A stretch of DNA of 64,000 nucleotides, taken from Cohnella herbarum (GTDB lineage: Bacteria > Bacillota > Bacilli > Paenibacillales > Paenibacillaceae). Under the pieces are notes generated by a model. That model was given only the letters and a program-made list of their open reading frames with translations, searched no databases and had not been told where the DNA came from. The stretch lies in the NCBI RefSeq assembly GCF_012849095.1, contig NZ_CP051681.1, positions 1 to 64,000 on the forward strand, given 5' to 3'. Position 1 is the first letter of the stretch; each line of letters starts with the position of its first letter. Below are positions 53,596-63,633 of this stretch, piece by piece. Both the position numbers and the translations under genes were made by a program.

Positions 53596-54159
53596 ATGGC
53601 GCTGTCCATCAAGCGCCATGCGGCGCATATCGTGCAAGAGCTCGAGCATGCCGCATCGCTGCTCACAGAAGACGCCGGCGAACGGCTGACGGAAGCGATT
53701 CTCGGGGCCGGACACATATTTGTGGCGGGGGCGGGACGCTCCGGCCTCATGATGAAGGCTTTCGCGATGCGCCTGATGCATCTGGGGCTGCAAGCCCATG
53801 TCGTGGGCGAGACGGTAACACCAGGTATTACTATGGGTGACCTGTTGCTGATCGGCTCCGGTTCGGGCGAGACGCAGACCTTGATCAGCATGGCCGAAAA
53901 GGCGAAGGCGCTGGATGCGGACGTCGCCGCACTCACCATCCAACCGCAGTCGACGATCGGAGCGCGGGCCGACATCGTCGTCCAGCTGCCGGGAGCGCCG
54001 AAGGACCAGGCGTCCGGCAGGGATTTGACGGTGCAGCCGATGGGATCGTTGTTCGAGCAGACGCTTCTGGTTGTACTAGACGCCGTCATCCTTCGGATCA
54101 TGGAATCGCAGCGCCAGAACTCCGGCAAGATGTACGGCAATCACGCGAATCTGGAATAA
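53596..54159 (+). CDS. hxlB: 6-phospho-3-hexuloisomerase
   Basis: 187 residues, a single SIS domain: ILGAGHIFVAGAGRSGLMMK, IGSGSGETQTLISMAEKAKA, then LPGAPKDQASGRDLTVQPMG and SLFEQTLLVVLDAVILRIME, the standard PHI ending. It converts hexulose-6-phosphate to fructose-6-phosphate, completing formaldehyde fixation with HxlA. Co-transcribed. Confidence 0.93.
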   Translation: MALSIKRHAAHIVQELEHAASLLTEDAGERLTEAILGAGHIFVAGAGRSGLMMKAFAMRLMHLGLQAHVVGETVTPGITMGDLLLIGSGSGETQTLISMAEKAKALDADVAALTIQPQSTIGARADIVVQLPGAPKDQASGRDLTVQPMGSLFEQTLLVVLDAVILRIMESQRQNSGKMYGNHANLE

Positions 54160-54181
54160 CGGACAGGAGGGAAAGGCAAGC

Positions 54182-54898
54182 ATGCTCAAAGGTAAAACGG
54201 CTATTATTACAGGCGCGGGTAAGGGGATCGGACTCGCGGTCGCCCGCGCCCTCGCGCAGGAAGGCGTGCGTCCGGGCCTGATGGCGCGTTCCGCGCCAGA
54301 CCTGGAACGCGCGCAGAAAGAGCTGAAGGAGACGTACGGCGTCGACGCCGCCATCGCGATGGCCGACGTCGGCAACCGCGGCGAGGTCGAAGCGGCTGTC
54401 GCCCGCTTGATCGGCGAGCTCGGCACCGTCAACATCCTGATCAACAACGCGGGAACGGCGACGTTCGGTACCGTGACGGACATGGATCCCGAGGAGTGGC
54501 AGCATATCGTTCAGGTCAACCTGATGGGGACGTACTACGTTACACGCGCCGTGCTGCCAACGATGCTGGAGCGCAAGTCCGGCGACATCGTCAATGTCGC
54601 GTCCACGGCCGGAGAACGCGGCTTCGCGACGGGTTCAGCCTACTGCGCGTCTAAATTCGCCGTGATGGGCCTGACGGAATCCCTCTTCCATGAGGTCCGC
54701 AAGTCCAACATCCGGGTCGCCGCCTTGACGCCGAGCACCGTGAACACGGAACTCGCCGTCAGGACGGGCTTGCCGGTCGGCCCGGAGGAGCGGATGATGC
54801 AGCCCGAGGACGTGGCGCAGCTGGCGATCGCGGCCCTCACGCTGCCGTCGCGCGTCGTTTTAAAAACCGCGGGCATTCTCACGACCAACCCGCAATAA
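54182..54898 (+). CDS. Short-chain dehydrogenase/reductase (FabG-like)
   Basis: 238 residues: TGAGKGIGLAVARALAQEG (TGxxxGxG), INNAGTATFG, catalytic Ser in VNVASTAGERG and Y-x-x-x-K in AYCASKFAVMGL. Third gene of the hxl operon with GGAGGGAAAG before its ATG. The high identity of such SDRs prevents substrate assignment. Its place suggests handling of a product of the formaldehyde route or simple co-regulation. Confidence 0.88.
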   Translation: MLKGKTAIITGAGKGIGLAVARALAQEGVRPGLMARSAPDLERAQKELKETYGVDAAIAMADVGNRGEVEAAVARLIGELGTVNILINNAGTATFGTVTDMDPEEWQHIVQVNLMGTYYVTRAVLPTMLERKSGDIVNVASTAGERGFATGSAYCASKFAVMGLTESLFHEVRKSNIRVAALTPSTVNTELAVRTGLPVGPEERMMQPEDVAQLAIAALTLPSRVVLKTAGILTTNPQ

Positions 54899-54914
54899 TC
54901 ACCGGCATACACAG

Positions 54915-54955
54915 AAAGGGCATCCCGACCGGACCTTTGCGGGATGCCCTTTTTT
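54915..54955 (+). terminator. Terminator of the hxl operon
   Basis: AAAGGGCATCCCG pairs with CGGGATGCCCTTT followed by further T residues, 17 bp after the SDR stop. Confidence 0.9.
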
Positions 54956-55555
54956 TGAACCTTTCTTTGAATGTAACCTTTCACATGCTCGATTACATTA
55001 ACATTAATTTCTTTGCATTCTTCACATGTGGGTGACTCCAAGTCATACTAACACTACTGTCACTGTTATTATCGTTTTAGGTAACCCGAAGCCTTGACTT
55101 GAAAAAATGGCATGAAATTGGCCCGATTAGCTCTATACCAAGCTAATCGGGCTTCATCTTCCCCATTCCCTCACCCTACCCACACCGGCCTTTTTTCGCA
55201 CCTCTACCCCTTCCAACACAGAAATTTAGGGACAGACAATGTCGGTGATATTCAGCAATAGTCACCGACATGCTTACTAATCCCCTCTCGGTCTACAAAG
55301 GGGTCGCAAGAGCACGCAGTCTCTCGCCGATTGGCGTAGAGCAAAGACAATAGCCACTTTAAGGATCATGCATCGAATTGATGAAATCTATAATGAATCA
55401 TCTCAACTTTGGTTACCGACGAATGACAAAATTCCATTAAGAATCAGGACTTTGTAGTCAATAAAAGTGCGTACACCGATTGTTTTACAAGAAGCGGCCG
55501 AGGAAATTGCTTCTGATTCGAGTGAAATTTTGAGTTTTTTCTTCAATATTAGGGA
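54956..55555. other. Intergenic stretch with two hairpins and possible remnant
   Basis: Holds a perfect stem GCCCGATTAGCT / AGCTAATCGGGC (55121-55152) and ATGTCGGTGA / TCACCGACAT (55240-55272). From 55467 a plus-strand frame (QEAAEEIASDSSEILSFFFN, then FILGSVTYEYNRNWDSW up to about 55620) is protein-like, but I recognise no family. It is abutted by the tail of the histidine kinase pseudogene. Confidence 0.4.
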
Positions 55556-58314
55556 TCAGAATGGCAAGCCATTCATTCTTGGATCGGTGACGTACGAATA
55601 CAACCGTAACTGGGATTCCTGGAGCAAGCTCTGTCCGTATCTGATGGGTAAAATCACATCAACAATGGTTCCTTCGTTGACCGTGCTTTCGATGTGAATA
55701 CTCCCTCCGTGTACGTGGACAATCTTGTTGCTGACCGTTAGGCCTAATCCCGTCCCCTTTTCTTTGGAACTATAAAAGGGTTAACCAATGGATTTAATTC
55801 GTTCCAATGAAATGCCACTTCCTTGGTCTACAAATCGAAATTTGATAAATTCTGAATCGTGGCATAGAATCTGTGTTTTGATGATTCCACCGTTTGGCAT
55901 AGCGTCAACCGCATTCTGGAGAATGTTAATAATTACTTGCTTGATTTGATTCTCATAGCAGTAAATACGTGGTACTTCCGAGTCGTGTTCTTCAATAATT
56001 TCAATGTTGTTTAATATGGAGTGTGTACTGAATAACAACACCTCCTGTTGTAAAACAACCGCCGCATCAACTTCCTGCATTTCCGGAGCTTGGGGTTTGG
56101 CAAGTGTTAAAAATCCCCATACTATAGCTTCCAATCTCCCAACCTCAGATAGAATCAATTCAATATACTCGGGTTTTTCGTTACCTTGTTGTAACAGCTG
56201 GGCGAATTCCTTGATCGAGGTTAGAGGATTTCTAAACTCATGTGCAACCCCTGCAGCCATTTGACCTACTATCAATAGCTTTTCAGTTCGTAGAAGGAGT
56301 TCTTCTGCCTTCTTTCGTTCCGAAATATCACGAGACGCGTACACGCATTGCACTACTTTGCGATTTTCATCAAATATAGGAGTGCCCCTGGTCTCGATAT
56401 ATACCCAACTGCCATCTGCTTTTTTACACCTCCACTCAAAATCGAACGTTGATTTTAATGTAACCATGTCATTGAATTGCTTCTTAACATACGCAAGATC
56501 GTCAGGATGAACGAAATAAAAAGCAGAATTTCCTTCAAATTCGCTGGACGAAAACCCCAAGACCAATTCATGGGACGGCGAGGCGTATAGAACTATACCT
56601 TCCATATCCACGACACCGACTAAATCCTGGGTATTTTCGGCAATAAAACGATACTTTTCTTCTCTCTCAGCGAGACGTTCAGAGATATCACGATACCGTT
56701 GTTCGCTCTCACGGAGTTTCCATTCCTGTATCTTGCGTTCTGTAATCTCCCGACCAGTTACTAAGATGCTATCAATCTTACCATCGGACGTTAGAATGGG
56801 AGTCCCTATGCCTTCGAGCCAAATGCAGGTCTCGTCCACTTTAACGAATCGCCACTCAAGACGTACCGAAGTCTTGGTGGATATCATTTCATCCCAACGT
56901 TCTCTGATGAGTGCAAGATCATCGGGGTGTACCATAGAGAAAGGGTAGTTTCCTTCAAATTGGGAAGCTTCCCCCCGAACATCCGAATGTGGGATGGCGA
57001 AGCGTACTGTAATACACCATTAGTATCCAAGATGGCAATCAGGTCTTGTGAATTCTCCCCAATCAATCGGTATTTTGACTCTTGCTCCACGAGGTATTGT
57101 GTGAGAAGAGACGCTTCCCTTTCTTTTTTGATACGATCACTTATATCGACAGCCGAGCCGATTACCTCTGCTACTTGTCTCCCTCTATGGATAGGGCGTA
57201 AGGAAGCCAAATACCAAATTCCGTTGTATTGACCTTCATAAGTGACGTTCTCCTCTCCACCCCAAGCTCTTTCGTAATATTGAGACTTCCGTTCAGCATC
57301 ATTGAGCGGGAGGAATTCATGAGGCTCCTTTCCTACGACTTGTTCGGGTGTTAGACCCATGCGATATAACAATTCACCATCACACAAAGTATGAATAAAT
57401 TTTCCATCATGCCGAGTCAACTTAAAAGTCATACCTTGCTGGTATCTCAACGTAACTGCTAATTCCTGCTTTGTTTTGTGCAAAGCTTCTTGTAACCATT
57501 TTTCTCTGAATAATGCTGAAGGTATTCCATCTCTACTAAAAATCTTCTCTATTTGATGGAATGCCACCAGAAATTCCGATGGCGGCAAAGGTTTGCTAAA
57601 CAAATAACCTTGCCCTAAATCGCAGAGGTTTTGTTGGAGAAATATCAATTGCTCTTTCGATTCGATTCCTTCAGCAACGACCTCCACATTTAATTCATGC
57701 CCCAGAGCAATAATTGCCTTGACAATCGTTGCATCCTTCATGTTCACCAGGCAGTTATTCACAAAACATTGATCAATTTTTATAATGTCAATCGGCAATT
57801 CTTTGAAGTTATACAGGGAACTATACCCTATCCCGAAGTCATCCAAACTGATTTTTATACCGAGATTTTTTAATTGTCTTAGAATTGGAACAATTCGGAC
57901 AATTTCCATCGTCATGTATTCCGTAATTTCAAGCTCCAGATACGATGGAACAAGCCCTGTCTCATGCAAAATATTTTCCACACTTTCCACAAAATCAGGT
58001 TGATAAAATTGACGTACAGAGAGGTTGACTGCCATTATAAGTGTTGGGGCACCTGCATCCTGCCATGCCTTGCTCTGAGTACAAGCGGTTCGCAACACCC
58101 ATTCACCGATGGGGGAAATCAGATTAGTCTCTTCTGCGAGTGGAATAAACTGTGTTGGAGTAAGAAGTCCTTGTTCTGGATGCTCCCATCGGATCAATGC
58201 TTCAACGCCTGTGATTTTCCCCGAAGCCAAATCCAATTTTGGCTGATAGTACAGTTGGAACTCTTGACGTTCCAGTGCTTCTCTTAAATCTTTCTCTAAT
58301 TGTTGAATCCCCAT
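55556..58314 (-). pseudogene. EAL-PAS-histidine kinase fusion, broken by a frameshift and a nonsense codon
   Basis: From ATG 58314: EAL phosphodiesterase domain (residues 1-260; GVEALIRW, MAVNLSVRQF, ELEITEY, SLDDFGIGYSS, DIIKID, VVAEGIES, all catalytic residues present), then PAS domains. The frame shifts at a G6 run near 56965, where reading moves to MVHPDDLALIRERWDEM. More PAS domains follow, then HisKA VAHEFRNPLTSIKEFAQLL with the phospho-His and an HATPase N-box NILQNAVDAMPNGG. At 55787-55785 an in-frame TAA replaces the glutamate of the conserved G-E-P-F-Y motif, and reading continues SSKEKGTGLGLTVSNKIVHV. The kinase part is KinA/KinE-like. Ordering EAL first, then kinase, is unusual. 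Confidence 0.8.
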
Positions 58315-58689
58315 TGTTACCTCCCCCTACTCGTGTTGTTGATGAGACGACAAAGTACCTGTGGTATCGAGGATGAATTTATCGAATTACGGGGGACTAT
58401 CGCTGTTCTCGCCACTCTAATCCCCAACAAACAGACTAGAGACAACGAAAAAAACGCAACACACGGCAACCTGGCAACCATAACGAACATGCGTATTAGG
58501 CCCATGGCTTTGCGTCCCCATCTTTCAATGGGTTTGCCATTTCAATTGTTAATCTTCAACCACATTATGCCATGGTTCGACAATCTTCTGCAATATTCTC
58601 TTTGTCCATGAATATTGACTTTGCGAAGATACCAAGTTGATTAGGGTTTCCAATGAGCTTTCGGACAAATGAAGCGCTTTAGCACGGGA
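58315..58689. other. Intergenic stretch upstream of the EAL-kinase pseudogene
   Basis: No convincing gene; short plus-strand frames lack protein character. The junction with the IS4-family fragment is near 58690. Confidence 0.4.
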
Positions 58690-59110
58690 TTACCGTGCTA
58701 TCCCTCGCGACAACATTAGCACATAGGTTAACTTTTCGAACATCAAATCGTCGACGATGAAGACGGTATCCCGATCCGCAGAAGTCAGCGCATCCACCTT
58801 TTCCACCTTTTTCATGGTGGCCACGCTAAGCGAAGTCAGAAAACGACGCCATGCAAAGCCGGCATGATTGAGAAAGCAATAAACCGCAGCTTTGCCGGCC
58901 TTCGAATCGTCCTTGCGGCTTTCAAGCAGGCGAAACCAGTTTTTCTGATGAAATAACAAAACGAAGACGAGTTGGAACAGCCGGGCGCAGCTAAAGCCAA
59001 AACGTTTACGGAATCCAGCTTGTTGCAAATGCTGCATGACTTTCAATTCTTGGAACGCTGGCTTTAGTTCGTTAGGCATTTGAATCAATTCGGATGGATG
59101 GGATATCATT
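58690..59110 (-). mobile_element. IS4-family transposase N-terminal fragment
   Basis: Minus-strand MISHPSELIQMPNELKPAFQ, GKAAVYCFLNHAGFAWRRFL and VFIVDDLMFEK give the first part of an IS4-type DDE transposase. The first catalytic aspartate lies in the VDD segment. Sequence diverges after FEK, so the rest of the element is lost. The part upstream of 59110 contains no clear inverted repeat. Confidence 0.7.
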
Positions 59111-59157
59111 AGGTAGACACCACCTCTTCGGTTAAAGTGATTGCTCAAAACTTTCAC

Positions 59158-59796
59158 TTAGCAAACGAAGCGGTGTTTTTCTATTAACAAGCCCAGTATC
59201 TGATCGCCTTGGAAGCCTGCAACGACATGACTTCAAGACGAATTTCGCTCTGCGAAATTTGGGTTGGTAACCTACAAGTATTGTTAAAGCCATAGAAGAA
59301 CTAGGTGCAGCTTCGAAGTAAGTTTTGATCTGGTTCGCGAGAATGTCTTTGAGGATTTGGGAAGACAATTTTATATAGTCGCGCGTGAATTTGCTACAGG
59401 ACCAAAGTTCCGACGGGAAGGCCGTGCACCGTACCTGCACATTCTTCATTGCTTGCTGTTAGTAATGAATGGACATTAGATTTAGTACAAGCAATGCGCG
59501 ATAATCCAGAATAAAGAGGTAGTGTGGTCAAGTTGTTAACAAAGGGTATTTAGATAGTTTTATTAACTGTGAGCACAAGGATTTATTTAGTGAGGTTTTG
59601 TTCTTTGATAACCTTACAAATACCCTTAGTGTTGAATTTACTTTCACGTGAATCTTTCCGTCCTCCGTCTCCTTTCTTGTTCTTAGGCGCTCCGCGACTG
59701 TCGAATTTACCGTATATCGAATGTATAATCCTCTCTCCAATTTCATAATAGAAGCATGCATGCAAATTCAAGGCATGTCATAACAGGAGGGCGATT
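59158..59796. other. Intergenic stretch with a possible degraded gene
   Basis: On the plus strand 59305-59480 reads FDLVRENVFEDLGRQFYIVA, then REFATGPKFRREGRAPYLHI, without a start codon or known family. It may be a relic. 59528-59790 is AT-rich and probably carries the promoter of the dehydrogenase gene. AGGAGGG ends six bases before its ATG. Confidence 0.3.
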
Positions 59797-60936
59797 ATGA
59801 AGGCTGTAACATTCCATGGCATGAAGAACATGCAAGTGACGCAGGTCGCGGATCCGACGATTCAGAAAAAAGACGGGATTATCGTCAGGATCACCTCGAC
59901 CGCCATATGCGGTTCTGATCTCCATATATACCAGGGGGCGATTCAAGCCCAAACCGGATACGTGATCGGCCATGAACCGATGGGCATCGTCGAAGAAGTA
60001 GGCCCTGAGGTGACAAAGGTCAAGAAAGGGGACCGGGTCGTGCTCCCGTTCAATATCTCGTGCGGCAGCTGTCATTACTGCCAGCATGAAATGGAGAGCC
60101 AATGCGACAACTCCAACCCCAATCCCCAAGTGGATACGGGAGCTTACTTTGGGTTTACCGAACGGTATGGGAATTATTGGGGCGGACAAGCCGAATTGCT
60201 TTACGTGCCATACGGCAATTTCATGCCCTTCGTTATTCCGGAGTCATGCGAATTGGAGGATGAGAAGCTCCTGTTCCTGTCCGACGTGCTGCCGACGGCC
60301 TATTGGAGCGTGGACAACGGCGGCGTGAAGCAGGGGGATACGGTTGTGGTGCTCGGCTGCGGCCCCGTCGGCTTGATGGCGCAAATATTCGCTTGGATGA
60401 AAGGGGCCAAACGGGTCATCGCGATCGACAATCTCCCGTACCGGCTGAACCATGCCAAAAAAATGAATAACGTCGAAACCTTCAACTTTGAAGATTTCAA
60501 AGACATGGGGCTGCATATAAAAGAAATAACGGGCGGGGGCGCGGATGTCGTCATCGATTGCGTCGGAATGGACGGCAAGAAGACGCCATTGGAGGAGGAA
60601 GAGCAAAAGGCCAAGCTGGTTGGCGGAACACTTAGCCCGATCAACATCGCGATGAATGCGGTGCGGAAATTCGGCACGATTCAGATTACGGGAGTATACG
60701 GTTCTAAATACTACCAGTTCATGTTCGGAAACATTTGGGAACGAAACGTGAAGCTAACCATGGGACAGGCGCCCGTGATCCATTACATGCCGATGCTGTA
60801 TCAAAAAATTATGGCAGGCGAGTTCGATCCGACGGAGATCATCACGCATAAAGTGCCGCTCGATCAGGCGCATAACGCGTATAACACCTTTTACAATCAT
60901 GCGGACGAATGCATTAAATTCGTACTGAAGCCTTAA
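59797..60936 (+). CDS. Zinc-dependent alcohol dehydrogenase (formaldehyde dehydrogenase-like)
   Basis: 379 residues of the medium-chain MDR family. Catalytic zinc ligands in TAICGSDLHIYQG and GHEPMGIVEEVG, structural zinc CGSCHYCQHEMESQCDN, Rossmann VVVLGCGPVGLMAQIFAWMK, and a long segment GMDGKKTPLEEEEQKAKL typical of the FdhA/YdjJ-like branch that includes glutathione-independent formaldehyde dehydrogenases. Preceded by AGGAGGG. About 5 kb from hxlAB, so a second formaldehyde or aldehyde-handling gene in the window is possible; that link is inference. Confidence 0.88.
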   Translation: MKAVTFHGMKNMQVTQVADPTIQKKDGIIVRITSTAICGSDLHIYQGAIQAQTGYVIGHEPMGIVEEVGPEVTKVKKGDRVVLPFNISCGSCHYCQHEMESQCDNSNPNPQVDTGAYFGFTERYGNYWGGQAELLYVPYGNFMPFVIPESCELEDEKLLFLSDVLPTAYWSVDNGGVKQGDTVVVLGCGPVGLMAQIFAWMKGAKRVIAIDNLPYRLNHAKKMNNVETFNFEDFKDMGLHIKEITGGGADVVIDCVGMDGKKTPLEEEEQKAKLVGGTLSPINIAMNAVRKFGTIQITGVYGSKYYQFMFGNIWERNVKLTMGQAPVIHYMPMLYQKIMAGEFDPTEIITHKVPLDQAHNAYNTFYNHADECIKFVLKP

Positions 60937-60950
60937 ATGATGACATGAGA

Positions 60951-60996
60951 AAAGAGGCTGTGCCACGGGGTATTGTACCCTGAGGGACAGCCCCAT
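60951..60996. terminator. Bidirectional terminator hairpin
   Basis: GGCTGTGCC...GGGGTA pairs with TACCC...GGGACAGCC around a 3-base loop, with AAAAGAG on the left and convergent genes either side. The minus-strand side ends in CTCTTTTCT. Confidence 0.7.
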
Positions 60997-61040
60997 GTGT
61001 TTAGCCGATTCTTCTTCAATATTAGCAGGACCAAGTTTCA

Positions 61041-61447
61041 TTATAGGCCTAAAACCGCCAGGTTTACAGCAAGCTCCCTGGAGACCCGATCCGCGACTCT
61101 TGCACCGACCGCCCTGACGATTTTCCCTTCGAATGACAACGGAATCCCCCTCCGAACACGACCACGCGTCCGTTGGTTGGTCGTAATGAACCCGTAAAGT
61201 TCCCCGTTCAGGACCGCCAAAAGAGCAACGCTCGCCGCAGGCATCTTTAGCGCGACCGCCGTCCATGCCTTATTATGGGTGATGTCGGACATAGGCCAGC
61301 CAGGAATGGTGTCCATCCGATGAGAAGCAACAAAATTCCCGTCATCGTCTACATGGCTATCACCTCCGCGATCCCGAACTCCCTTGCCCGTAGCTCCGCT
61401 GCGTGAATCAACACTTTGGCGACTTCCAAGTAATTTTCATCATCTGC
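61041..61447 (-). pseudogene. GlcG/HbpS-family heme-binding protein, frameshifted
   Basis: NYLEVAKVLIHAAELRAREF, GIAEVIA in one frame, then DDDGNFVASHRMDTIPGWPM, SDITHNKAWTAVALKMPAAS in another. The break falls near 61363, where the family has a VVD-D-x-G-x-L turn. The domain (about 130 residues) is otherwise complete. The N-terminus is uncertain. The function of this family is debated (heme or small-ligand binding). Confidence 0.7.
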
Positions 61448-61507
61448 GTCTTCTCCCAGTTTATCTGTGTCCAGTGACATTAGAGTTGGTAAATAGAAAA
61501 ATATCAC

Positions 61508-61550
61508 GAAAAGTCCCGAACATTCAATCTTATGTCGGGACTTTTCTGTT
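61508..61550. terminator. Terminator-like hairpin
   Basis: AAAAGTCCCGA pairs perfectly with TCGGGACTTTT across an 18-base loop, with T/A-rich flanks on both sides. 61551-61835 otherwise contains no gene I can support. Confidence 0.6.
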
Positions 61551-61835
61551 TCTGAGGAGCTGGCTAACAGAGGTGGAATCAATTCGGCTCCATAATGATG
61601 GGTGTGAGAGATACCTTGTTCGATCTTGAGGTAAGCGAACATGCGAAAGCATCGTTCCTTGAGGATTATTCGCTATTGGCAAGCTTGCCCACGGGGGCAA
61701 TCAACAGAAGGAAAAATTCGTAAAAGAGAACATGGAGAGATGTGCTACAGTTGTCGAAACTGACGGAAAAGCAGCGGTTTTAAATTCGGGAATCCAACAA
61801 GTCTAACCTGCGGAAACTTTCATGTGAAGGCTTTC

Positions 61836-62678
61836 TTAAATAATGTCGAGCCGAACCTTTCTAGTGGGTTTGAAGAACGCCTCATCCAACATCCCCAAGT
61901 CTTCCTCGGTAAGCTTAATACGTTCCGCCTCCGCATTCTCTTCGACATGCGCTGCTGTTGACGCCTTAGGAATGGCAATTACGTCACCGCTTCTAATGCA
62001 CCAAGCCAAGAGAATCTGAAGTGGCTTCACGCCATGTCGATCGGCAATTTCCTTAACCGCTGGATGCTCAACCAACCCTCTTCGTAAAGTGCCCGCCTGG
62101 GCAAGCGGACTATAGGCCATTATCGGGATTTTTCGCTCTCTCAACCAAGGAAGCAGGTCGTATTCTACACCGCGGGAACCGAGATGATACAGTACCTGAT
62201 CGACCATGCAATTCGTCCCTCGCGCCGCGTCGAACAGTTCTTTCATATCGTCCGTGTCCAGGTTAGAGACACCCCATCGCAAAATTTTCCCCGCTTCGAC
62301 CAACTGCTCCATCGCTTCTACCGTTTCGCTTAGAGGAATACTTCCTCTCCAGTGAAGAAGATAAAGGTCGAGACGGTCCGTCTTTAACCGCTTCAAGCTT
62401 TGTTCGCAGCTGCCGACGATGCGATTCAGACCAGCGTTGTGCGGGTACACTTTGGATACCAGAAACACTTGATCTCGGATCCCTTCGATCGCTTCTCCAA
62501 CCAAGGACTCGGATCTGCCATCACCATACATTTCAGCCGAATCGATCAGGTTCAATCCAAGCTCCACACCGCGTCTTAACGTGCGAAGCTCTTCATTTTT
62601 CATGGACGGCTCATCCCCCATATACCACGTACCTTGACCGATTCTGGGCAAAGTTGTCCCATCAGTTAGGGTTACCAC
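61836..62678 (-). CDS. Aldo/keto reductase
   Basis: 280 residues of the AKR TIM-barrel family: LNLIDSAEMYGDG (catalytic Asp and Tyr), VFLVSKVYPHNA (Lys), LYLLHWRGSIP (His), GVSNLDTDDM and IPKAST (NADPH phosphate loop). GTG start after GGGGGTGG. It reduces aldehydes or ketones with NADPH; substrate open. Intact, unlike the AKR remnant at 43817-44442, and not closely similar to it. Confidence 0.9.
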   Translation of the reverse strand: MVTLTDGTTLPRIGQGTWYMGDEPSMKNEELRTLRRGVELGLNLIDSAEMYGDGRSESLVGEAIEGIRDQVFLVSKVYPHNAGLNRIVGSCEQSLKRLKTDRLDLYLLHWRGSIPLSETVEAMEQLVEAGKILRWGVSNLDTDDMKELFDAARGTNCMVDQVLYHLGSRGVEYDLLPWLRERKIPIMAYSPLAQAGTLRRGLVEHPAVKEIADRHGVKPLQILLAWCIRSGDVIAIPKASTAAHVEENAEAERIKLTEEDLGMLDEAFFKPTRKVRLDII

Positions 62679-62724
62679 GCGCCCACCCCCTTATTTTTTT
62701 TTAATTTTTCCTGCAGCGCACCGT

Positions 62725-62799
62725 CCTATTCTCCATAGCGAATATATTGGGCGATGTTTTTGCAGTGGTCTCCCATACATTCTAAGTTGCTAATATGAC
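62725..62799 (-). pseudogene. Possible PhoU-like C-terminal remnant
   Basis: Minus-strand codons RHISNLECMGDHCKNIAQYI then RYGE and stop resemble the last helix of PhoU-type proteins (R-x-L-E-x-I-G-D-H-x-x-N-I). Only about 25 codons survive before the IS256 fragment begins. Confidence 0.3.
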
Positions 62800-63070
62800 G
62801 TACAATTGTTTGTCTACCATGATTTGGAGACTTAAAAGACAACAAAAAAGTAGGATATCCTCGGGGTTACGACGCCACCAAGAAAGGATCCTACTCGAGG
62901 ACTACTATACCCTAAACTTGCTTGCCAATCTATTTGATAATGCTATCACCTCGTTCGTGAAAGAAAACTTGGAATCCATCCGTGCAGAAATCAAACACTA
63001 CATGGAGGAAGAGCCCGGCGGCGAGCACAATAGTCGCAATGGCTACTACGGGCTGAGATGTGTTTCTTAA
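62800..63070 (+). mobile_element. IS256 (Mutator)-family transposase N-terminal remnant
   Basis: Plus-strand LNLLANLFDNAITSFVKENL then YMEEEPGGEHNSRNGYYG are the highly conserved opening of IS256-type transposases. The frame ends right after GYYG, before any catalytic residue. No inverted repeat identified. Confidence 0.75.
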
Positions 63071-63144
63071 TATACGTCACTGCACAAGAAGTCTCACAAA
63101 AATGAACGAAATGCCTCAATTTTGAAAATACGGCCTGCCGTACA

Positions 63145-63350
63145 TTACTTGAAGATCGGCGTCAAATACATTCGATAAACAACCTGTAACCGTCTGGAGG
63201 AGGCATCGATAACTTTGCCCTCGCCGGCATAAATGCCGACATGCGAAATATTCATAAACCTCCCTTTCGGTCGTAGTTCCAGAAAATCAAATCTCCTGCC
63301 ATTAGCTCATCAGAGGCAAGGGAAAGTCCGTTATCCACGCGTTAGCATGA
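63145..63350 (-). pseudogene. NlpC/P60 peptidase C-terminal remnant
   Basis: Minus-strand ASDELMAGDLIFWNYDRKG then, after a one-base shift near 63266, NISHVGIYAGEGKVIDASSR and RLQVVYRMYLTPIFK. This is the second half of an NlpC/P60 cell-wall endopeptidase with its catalytic His in the SHVGIY segment. The catalytic Cys part is missing. 63351-63630 shows no feature beyond AT-rich sequence. Confidence 0.65.
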
Positions 63351-63633
63351 ACTGGGATAATCCTACTTAAGTGCCATTCAAACTGTTCTAACCCGCCTTG
63401 ACTTCCAATGTTCCGGGCACCTTTCTTACCTTTGTCTTTCAAATCATTTTTAACAAATCCTTGATATTATTAAGTCTTATTTTAGTGTACGATTCATATT
63501 TTTTTGACCTGATAAAGTATCAATACTTATCTCACAGAAAGATTCTATTTGCTCAAGACTCTTGCTTGTTTCTAATGAAAATAAAGCATCAAAATTTTTT
63601 TCGCTGTAAGTTCAAAATTGGAGGCATCATTAA

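Noticed and set aside
54076..54505. Minus-strand 135-codon frames across hxlB/SDR
   Set aside because: Antisense shadows of well-supported genes in GC-rich DNA.
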